From the NCBI RefSeq assembly GCF_000006945.2, contig NC_003197.2, positions 1,054,001 to 1,118,000 on the forward strand: a DNA stretch of 64,000 nt, read 5' to 3'. This document shows, one piece after another, positions 58,993-64,000 of this stretch. The position numbers were made by a program, and so were the translations under genes. Below the pieces are notes generated by a model. It worked only from the letters and a program-made list of their open reading frames with translations. It was not told the origin of the DNA and did not search any database. Source of the DNA: Salmonella enterica subsp. enterica serovar Typhimurium str. LT2. Its GTDB lineage: Bacteria > Pseudomonadota > Gammaproteobacteria > Enterobacterales > Enterobacteriaceae. Position 1 is the first letter of the stretch; the number at the start of each line of letters is the position of its first letter.

Positions 58993-59073
58993 GTCCACGT
59001 CCGATTTCAGTTGCAGTTATTGTGAGCCAAAATTTGCGCTGATTGCGAGTCTGACTTTTTTCGATTGTGAGTC
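58897..59073. repeat. Compact inverted-repeat element
   Basis: Bounded by GACTCACAATC (58897-58907) and GATTGTGAGTC (59063-59073), a perfect 11-bp inverted pair. A 16-bp pair with one mismatch lies inside (58918-58933 with 59013-59028), plus CTCAC-TTAGC-GTGAG at the centre and another GATTGCGAGTC at 59041. It has no coding content and interrupts the holin-like frame. It looks like a MITE or a recombination scar. No target-site duplication is evident. Confidence 0.55.
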
Positions 59074-59127
59074 GTTACAGATAGCCGCCGGGCCAGACAC
59101 CACAACGGTACCAGGTGGCGTTATGTG

Positions 59128-59577
59128 CTAGAAACCGAAATTCTTGAACATCTCATTACTACTCATATCGTTGGCTGGCGCACGGTTCATCGACTCCATC
59201 TGCTTAATCAACCCTATGCTAGCACCAACAGGCCCCCCGACGCTGAAACCGACGCTGCTGGAGCGGGTTTTGCTGGTGCTACTGCTGTGGGTTTGACTAC
59301 GGGTGTTACAGTTGCTTTGGTGTGTCCGTGTGAGACCATTTTCGTTGAGCTGGCTATCTTCACTTTGGGTGCAGTTTCCCTGTGACTGGCTGTGACTGTC
59401 TCCTGTGGTGTGGTTGCGGCTATCCGTGTGCCACTCGCTATAGCCTCCCGCCGGCGCAATGATTCCGACCGATGTACCGTGGGTGGCATAGGGAGGCATG
59501 ACCATGCCACTACAGCCACCGAGCAGTAACGCGGTGCCGACGATAAAAATGAACTTACCCAGAGCGGTGTTTTTCAT
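59128..59577 (-). CDS. Moron-encoded lipoprotein, unknown function
   Basis: A 149-residue protein with a lipoprotein signal: charged start, hydrophobic FIFIVGTALLL and lipobox LGGC with Cys-22. The middle (about residues 48-110) is rich in Ser, Thr, Asn, His and Gln, with little hydrophobic core, and is followed by a glycine-rich VGFSVGGPVGASIG. The ribosome site is aggtagga. It runs against the phage late genes, as expected of a moron with its own promoter. No family recognised. Confidence 0.7.
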   Translation of the reverse strand: MKNTALGKFIFIVGTALLLGGCSGMVMPPYATHGTSVGIIAPAGGYSEWHTDSRNHTTGDSHSQSQGNCTQSEDSQLNENGLTRTHQSNCNTRSQTHSSSTSKTRSSSVGFSVGGPVGASIGLIKQMESMNRAPANDMSSNEMFKNFGF

Positions 59578-59710
59578 TAGTTCCTACCTATTTCTTCTCG
59601 TTGGTTATTTCTATGCCCTGCCTTGGCAGGGCTCGCTATTATTCATTCTTCAACTGTGAGATCAAGTTATTTTAATTAAATCGGTATTATTCTTAATTGT
59701 GTTCTTTATG

Positions 59711-59747
59711 AATAAATATCCTCCGGCTATGCCGGAGGATATTTATT
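59711..59747. terminator. Long perfect hairpin, probable bidirectional terminator
   Basis: 17-bp perfect stem (59711-59727 with 59731-59747), GC-rich near the TAT loop (CCTCCGGC/GCCGGAGG) and AT-rich at the base. It lies between the lipoprotein gene start and the small hydrophobic frame. Confidence 0.6.
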
Positions 59748-59793
59748 ATTTCCTCTCATAACTGAGAGGCCCCACACAACCAGAGGGGGATGA

Positions 59794-59931
59794 ATGTCCG
59801 AATCGATTTCTGGTACTGGGTTAGCAGGTGGCATCCTGACAGGAGCCAGTGTCTATGGACTGCTGACCTGTATTAGCTCAGACCTGAACTGGTTACTGTG
59901 TTGTAGCATCGTGGGATTTTGCATTTTTTGA
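59794..59931 (+). CDS. Candidate 45-residue hydrophobic peptide
   Basis: Begins MSESISGTGLAGGILTG and ends LLCCSIVGFCIF. The ribosome site is gaggggga. The chain is largely hydrophobic with four cysteines and could cross the membrane once or twice, like small holins, phage toxins or superinfection peptides. Its stop is 6 bp before the end of convergent gtgA. It is too short to assign. The rest of 59578-59937 holds a small GCCCTGCC/GGCAGGGC palindrome (59615-59632) and the long hairpin. Confidence 0.45.
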   Translation: MSESISGTGLAGGILTGASVYGLLTCISSDLNWLLCCSIVGFCIF

Positions 59932-59937
59932 TGAGTG

Positions 59938-60624
59938 TCAATTACTAAATTCGTAGGCGATTCTTGGTGGTGATGTGTGACCCATCTCTTTTAAAATGAT
60001 ATTGGTATACTCGACTACCGGGCCTCTTGGATTACTGTCTTCTTTGTCCTGAAGGTGAGTCAACGCGTGTACAACTTCATGAATAAATGAGCGTGTTGTA
60101 TCAAATTGTTGTGGGCCATCATTACTTTCATAGTACTCTGGTATTGAATCATCGTCTGTATCATCCAGGTTGAGGGCAATCACTTTTCTGCCTTCTGAAC
60201 TCTCCAGGTCCTCATCAGTTACGGTAGTACCAAAGTTTTCTCCGGCTCCCAGCAACCAGCGTTGTTCTACATCATGCAATTCCTGGTCGTAGGCATAATT
60301 CATCAGTCTGCGGAATGTCCCGCTTTGAGTGTATGCATCTTCAAGTATGCGTGATAGCACCTCACGGCATTCATCATAGGTATCATCATCAATTTCGATA
60401 TCAGGATCCATTCCTCCTGGTCCAGAGATAAGGTATTCAGCAAGACACATTGGTTCCAGCCTGGCTTTATCATCGGTAGCAAGACCATCATGTTGGAGGC
60501 GTAATTGCGAAGGATTATCTTGGTGTTCTGGAAGGTCTGGAAATACCTTGCTGTCATGAGGATGGGATAATCCATATGTTGACATCATATTATTGATAAA
60601 TATTGGTTTAATTCCCGTTGGCAT
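59938..60624 (-). CDS. gtgA: GtgA, zinc protease effector cleaving NF-kB
   Basis: A 228-residue type III effector of the GtgA/GogA/PipA family. Known role: a zinc metalloprotease that cleaves RelA and RelB (p65 family) in host cells and damps NF-kB signalling. The zinc motif HEVVH is at residues 182-186 with catalytic Glu-183. An acidic central stretch (LNLDDTDDDSIPEYYE), which may mimic the DNA backbone bound by p65, precedes it. The gene is Gifsy-2 cargo, opposite to the late genes. The 241 bp upstream (60625-60865) is AT-rich and must hold its promoter; I see no clear PhoP or SsrB site. Confidence 0.95.
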   Translation of the reverse strand: MPTGIKPIFINNMMSTYGLSHPHDSKVFPDLPEHQDNPSQLRLQHDGLATDDKARLEPMCLAEYLISGPGGMDPDIEIDDDTYDECREVLSRILEDAYTQSGTFRRLMNYAYDQELHDVEQRWLLGAGENFGTTVTDEDLESSEGRKVIALNLDDTDDDSIPEYYESNDGPQQFDTTRSFIHEVVHALTHLQDKEDSNPRGPVVEYTNIILKEMGHTSPPRIAYEFSN

Positions 60625-60865
60625 GATGAGTTACACATCCTTTTTATTACATGGAATTAACATTCTATAAATAGCATGTTTTTGTCAAACAGAATTCACT
60701 CAGCACGCAATCAATTAAACTAAAAGCTAAATTTGCAGTATTTGTGCCTCACCTCCATTAAAATTGTACTCTGCGTGATTTTACTTTCAGATTCTGCAAC
60801 CACAGGCAATCCTGTTTTACAAGATATTAAACCCTGCAACCCAACCATTTCACTCACTCTAGTTA

Positions 60866-60902
60866 CCATCCGAAATCATCGGAGGTGAGGCTTATGAAAA
60901 TG
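60866..60902 (+). repeat. Direct repeat of the holin leader, right copy
   Basis: Contains ATCGGAGGTGAGGCTTATG and forms the actual holin ribosome site and start. Partner of 58840-58875. Confidence 0.85.
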
Positions 60903-61229
60903 AATGACAAGACTCCTGAATTCTGGGCTGCGGTTTTGACCGGACTCAAAAATGCGTGGCCCCAGATACTTGGGGCGTTAATGGCCGGACTCATTGCCTA
61001 CGGCCGACTGATATACGACGGCGCCACCCGTAAAAATAAATGGCTTGAGGGCGTCCTGTGTGGCGCTCTTTCCTTATGTGTCACCAGTGCGCTTGATGTG
61101 GTAGGCCTGCCGGTTTCCATTTCGCCTTTCGTTGGCGGAATTATTGGCTTTGTCGGTGTGGACAAGCTGCGCGAAATCGCAATTAGCGCACTCAAAAAAC
61201 GTGCAGGGGTTAATGATGAGAATCAGTGA
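60894..61229 (+). CDS. Holin (lambda-family class)
   Basis: A 111-residue holin of the phage holin lambda family. It has three hydrophobic segments: about residues 18-36, 53-72 and 75-92 (ISPFVGGIIGFVGVDKLRE), then a charged tail KKRAGVNDENQ. It makes the membrane lesion that releases the endolysin. The start is the ATG at 60894, set by ggaggtgagg; a GTG three codons earlier is inside that site. It overlaps the endolysin gene. Confidence 0.88.
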   Translation: MKMNDKTPEFWAAVLTGLKNAWPQILGALMAGLIAYGRLIYDGATRKNKWLEGVLCGALSLCVTSALDVVGLPVSISPFVGGIIGFVGVDKLREIAISALKKRAGVNDENQ

Positions 61230-61665
61230 AAAAGGCATTACCCTAATCAAAGAGTTTGAAGGTTGTAGCCTGACAGCTTATCCGGACCCGGGAACGGGGG
61301 GAGATCCCTGGACGATTGGTTATGGCTGGACCCACTCTGTTGACGGTAAGCCAGTTAAGCCCGGAATGATGATTGACGAGGCTACTGCCGAGCGCTTGCT
61401 TAACACTGGTTTAGTCGGTTATGAAAATGATGTGTCCAGACTGGTTAAGGTCAAGTTGACGCAAGGCCAGTTTGATGCGCTGGTGTCGTTCGCGTACAAC
61501 CTCGGCGCCCGGACATTATCCTCATCAACTCTGCTGCGGAAGCTAAACGCTGGTGATTACGCTGGCGCCGCTGATGAGTTCCTGCGCTGGAATAAGGCTG
61601 GTGGCAAAGTACTGAACGGGCTTACCCGTCGGCGTGAGGCGGAGCGTGCTCTGTTCCTGTCATGA
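61216..61665 (+). CDS. Endolysin (GH24 lysozyme)
   Basis: A 149-residue T4/P22-type muramidase that cuts the MurNAc-GlcNAc bond. The catalytic Glu is in IKEFEGC, followed by the Asp-Thr pair in YPDPGTGGDPWTIGYG. There is no N-terminal signal-anchor, so it needs the holin for release. The start is the ATG at 61216 (another ATG is directly before it) after caggggt. It overlaps holin and Rz. Confidence 0.93.
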   Translation: MRISEKGITLIKEFEGCSLTAYPDPGTGGDPWTIGYGWTHSVDGKPVKPGMMIDEATAERLLNTGLVGYENDVSRLVKVKLTQGQFDALVSFAYNLGARTLSSSTLLRKLNAGDYAGAADEFLRWNKAGGKVLNGLTRRREAERALFLS

Positions 61666-62162
61666 TGTTCAACTGGAAAACGATGTTTGTTGGCCTGTTG
61701 CTTGTCTCGCTAATTGTTGCCGGTCGGCTGGCAAATCACTACCGAAATAACGCCATCACCTACAAAGAGCAGCGCGATACCGTTACTCATAGGCTGACGC
61801 TGGCGAACGCGACAATTACCGACATGACTAAGCGCCAGCGTGACGTTGCCGCCCTCGATGAAAAATACACGAAGGAATTAGCCGATGCGAAAGCTGAGAA
61901 TGATGCTTTGCGCGATGATGTTGCCGCTGGCCGCCGTCGCCTGTACGTCAACGCAACATGCCCCGCAGTGCCGACAGGTAAATCCACCTCCACCGCCCGC
62001 ATGGATAATGCAGCCAGCCCCAGACTGGCAGACTCCGCTCAACGGGATTATTTCGCCCTCAAAGAGCGAGTGAAGACGATGCAAAAGCAACTGGAAGGGG
62101 CGCAGGCGTACATTCGCACCCAATGCCACGGTAATGCAGGAAAAACTAGTAACCAATGGTGA
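61662..62162 (+). CDS. Rz-like inner-membrane spanin
   Basis: A 166-residue i-spanin: one N-terminal membrane segment (MFVGLLLVSLIVAG) and a long helical periplasmic part (about residues 30-90 and 130-155). With Rz1 it fuses the inner and outer membranes at the last step of lysis. It overlaps the endolysin stop by 4 bp. Confidence 0.88.
   Translation: MMFNWKTMFVGLLLVSLIVAGRLANHYRNNAITYKEQRDTVTHRLTLANATITDMTKRQRDVAALDEKYTKELADAKAENDALRDDVAAGRRRLYVNATCPAVPTGKSTSTARMDNAASPRLADSAQRDYFALKERVKTMQKQLEGAQAYIRTQCHGNAGKTSNQW
61885..62073 (+). CDS. Rz1-like outer-membrane spanin lipoprotein
   Basis: A 62-residue lipoprotein wholly inside Rz in another frame. Signal and lipobox AAVAC (Cys-20), then a proline-rich segment with VNPPPPPAW. 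This nested layout is that of lambda Rz/Rz1. Confidence 0.9.
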   Translation: MRKLRMMLCAMMLPLAAVACTSTQHAPQCRQVNPPPPPAWIMQPAPDWQTPLNGIISPSKSE

Positions 62163-62369
62163 CTGTATTAAAAAGGTACTCCCGGGCAGGGGGCGCCACG
62201 GGTGGCTTCGGGCTCGCGGGAATCGGCTGATTTTTGATTTTTTAGTCTCTGTCAGCACTGAAAAATAACCTTAAAAATCAATACATTTACTGTTTTCAGT
62301 GTCGAAGTGGTACGTTTTTTGTTCGACACTGAACGCCATTTTCACCGTATACAGGAAAAGAGCACGACT

Positions 62370-62903
62370 GTGGATCAGGAAATTAAAAGCCTCGAATTAA
62401 ACATCACACAGCTTTCGGCCATCACTGGTGCACACCGACAGACCATCGCCAGCAGGCTGAAGGGCGTAAAAACCTCAGGTGGGAACGGTAGTAACCTGAA
62501 AATCTACCGGCTGGTGGATATTCTGACCGCCATGATGACGATGCCGGCTGTTACCGGGGAGAATGACCCCAATAAGATGAAACCCTCAGATCGACGGGCA
62601 TGGTTTCAGTCGGAAATGACGCGTATTGAGCTGGAAAAGGAGATGAGAACTCTGATCCCGGCCAGCGAGGTGCTGAGCGTTTATGCTGTCATGGCAAAAA
62701 CGGTCGTCAAGACACTGGAGATACTGCCGGACTTACTGGAAAGGGATGCGGCATTGCCGCCTGATGCGCTGGAAATGACGCAAAAAATTATTGATCAACT
62801 CAGGGAAGATCTGGCCAGCATGACATACCAGGCCTGCGCGGATGCTATAAACGGAGATGATGATGACAACGGTGACGAAGGGCAAGAGGAAGAGCAGGAA
62901 TAG
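62370..62903 (+). CDS. Terminase small subunit (DUF1441, Nu1-like)
   Basis: A 177-residue protein with an N-terminal helix-turn-helix (LNITQLSAITGAHRQTIASRL), a helical middle and an acidic tail. It should recognise the packaging site and bring it to the large subunit. The start is GTG at 62370 with aggaaaag upstream, matching the DUF1441 opening (V)DQEIKSLELN; the frame runs 21 codons further. It overlaps the large subunit gene by 41 bp. The 207 bp before it (62163-62369) probably hold the cos or pac site. Confidence 0.8.
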   Translation: MDQEIKSLELNITQLSAITGAHRQTIASRLKGVKTSGGNGSNLKIYRLVDILTAMMTMPAVTGENDPNKMKPSDRRAWFQSEMTRIELEKEMRTLIPASEVLSVYAVMAKTVVKTLEILPDLLERDAALPPDALEMTQKIIDQLREDLASMTYQACADAINGDDDDNGDEGQEEEQE

Positions 62904-64000
62904 TTTAGCCTCTGCCGTTGTTGCCGGATGTGATATCTCATCGATGTTCAGGCCGCCGCGCAGGATGAAAATATCGGATGCGGTCAGAAAATATATGCGC
63001 GTACCACGCGATGCGGGAAATTCTGTGGCATGGGAATCCACCCTGACCCCCTATGTGGTGGAAGCCATGAACTGCCTGTCATCACGCAGCTACGATGCCG
63101 TGGTATTTGTCGCCCCGGCAAGAACCGGTAAGACGCTGGGGCTGATTGACGGCTGGATTTCCTACAATATTGTCTGCGATCCGTCTGACATGCTGGTGGT
63201 TCAGATGACTCAGGACAAGGCGCAGGAGCACTCAAAGCGGCGTCTGGCAAAGATGTTTCGCCACAGTCCGGCGATAGCAAGAAGACTCAGCCCTCACCGT
63301 AACGATAATAATGTGCATGATAAAACGTTTCGTGATGGCTCGTTTCTGAAAATTGGCTGGCCATCAATCAATGTTTTTTCGTCTTCGGATTTTAAATGTG
63401 TGGCGCTGACTGACTACGATCGGTTCCCCGAAGATGTTGATGGTGAGGGGGATGCATTCTCGCTGGCGTCGAAGCGTACCACAACGTTTATGTCGCTGGG
63501 TATGACACTGGTGGAGAGCTCGCCGGGGCGGGAAATTACCGATACCAGATGGAAACCGTCATCACCGCACGAAGCACCGCCGACCACAGGAATACTTTCC
63601 CTGTACAACCGTGGCGATCGTCGTCGCTGGTACTGGCCGTGTCCGCATTGTGGCGAATATTTTCAGCCATCAATGGCGAATATGACCGGCTATCGCCATA
63701 TTGCCGACCCTATGGAGGCCAGTGAAGCAGCGCGGATTCAGTGCCCACACTGCCATAAGTTGACTGAACCACAGCAGAAGCGTGAGCTGAATAATCGTGG
63801 CGTCTGGTTGCGGGAAGGTCAGCACATTGACCGCGACGGCAATATTACCGGCGAAGCCCGCCGCTCACGTATCGCCAGTTTCTGGATGGAGGGACCGGCG
63901 GCGGCTTATCAGACCTGGGCGCAACTGGTTTACAAGCTGCTGACCGCCGAAGAGGAATACGAACGAACCGGCAGCGAGGAAACCCTGAAAGCCGTCATCA
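62863..64000 (+). CDS. Terminase large subunit (GpA family), partial
   Basis: An open frame from ATG 62863 (MTTVTKGKRKSRN, ribosome site cggag) to the window end, 379 codons so far. It is a lambda GpA-type packaging ATPase/nuclease. The Walker A-like motif is FVAPARTGKT, and a zinc-ribbon-like CPHCGEYF ... CPHCHKL lies at about residues 262-305. GpA proteins are about 640 residues, so roughly 40% is missing past the window. Confidence 0.92.
   Translation, partial: MTTVTKGKRKSRNSLASAVVAGCDISSMFRPPRRMKISDAVRKYMRVPRDAGNSVAWESTLTPYVVEAMNCLSSRSYDAVVFVAPARTGKTLGLIDGWISYNIVCDPSDMLVVQMTQDKAQEHSKRRLAKMFRHSPAIARRLSPHRNDNNVHDKTFRDGSFLKIGWPSINVFSSSDFKCVALTDYDRFPEDVDGEGDAFSLASKRTTTFMSLGMTLVESSPGREITDTRWKPSSPHEAPPTTGILSLYNRGDRRRWYWPCPHCGEYFQPSMANMTGYRHIADPMEASEAARIQCPHCHKLTEPQQKRELNNRGVWLREGQHIDRDGNITGEARRSRIASFWMEGPAAAYQTWAQLVYKLLTAEEEYERTGSEETLKAVI

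Noticed and set aside
58809..59042. 77-codon frame from a GTG at 58809
   Set aside because: It runs through the holin-type ribosome site in the wrong frame and through the inverted-repeat element; the ATG at 58867 is a better reading.

Overview
The window is chromosomal DNA of Salmonella enterica, most like serovar Typhimurium. The gene order pflB-focA-ycaO-ycaP-serC-aroA-ycaL-cmk-rpsA-ihfB-ycaI-msbA-lpxK-ycaQ-ycaR-kdsB-ycbJ-elyC-cmoM-mukFEB-ldtD-mepK-gloC-aspC-ompF-asnS-pncB is the enterobacterial backbone. The Salmonella-specific parts are the effector gene sopD2 beside pflB, an Lrp-type regulator / diaminopropionate ammonia-lyase / AGCS symporter locus between asnS and pncB, and a lambdoid prophage that begins beside pncB and carries gtgA. 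That prophage matches Gifsy-2. These identifications come from recognising protein sequences and gene order; no database search was run.

Layout. 1-1.06 kb: AT-rich sopD2. 1.1-6.5 kb (minus): pyruvate formate-lyase, formate channel and YcaO. 6.6-13.9 kb (plus): YcaP, serC-aroA, a lipoprotein protease, cmk, ribosomal protein S1 and IHF-beta. 14.1-22.5 kb (plus): ComEC-like YcaI, the lipid A/LPS genes msbA-lpxK and kdsB with a DNA glycosylase and YcaR between them, then YcbJ. 22.5-34.4 kb: ElyC (minus), tRNA methyltransferase CmoM translationally coupled to the MukFEB condensin, then LdtD and MepK (which make and cut 3-3 peptidoglycan crosslinks) and GloC. 34.4-39.5 kb (minus): aspC, ompF, asnS and an Lrp-family regulator. 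39.9-42.8 kb (plus): diaminopropionate ammonia-lyase, a previously unlisted 52-codon frame, and a sodium/amino-acid symporter. 42.8-44.0 kb (minus): pncB with a NadR box.

From about 44.1 kb to the end is the left and central part of the prophage in lambda order. The leftward (minus) arm has integrase, excisionase, RecT, a very large RecE, small early genes and a short non-cleavable-type repressor. The rightward (plus) arm has Cro, CII, an O-like initiator containing an iteron origin, a DnaC-like loader, accessory genes, a LexA-boxed dinI homologue, DUF1367, NinG, a YlcG-like peptide and a zinc-finger Q antiterminator. It continues with a small accessory gene, holin, endolysin and nested Rz/Rz1 spanins, terminase small subunit and the start of the terminase large subunit, which runs off the end. 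Between Q and the holin sits a 2-kb moron cassette: a lipoprotein gene, a hydrophobic 45-residue peptide and gtgA, the zinc protease effector that cleaves NF-kB. It is bracketed by a direct repeat of the holin ribosome-binding site and start.

The least explained signals are five 11-bp operator-like palindromes (AACY-N3-RGTT) flanking the repressor; the duplicated holin start with a compact inverted-repeat element beside it; the repeated helical modules inside RecE; a probable frameshift after the gene at 54.75 kb; and several small frames (52, 52, 45, 38, 48 and 34 residues).
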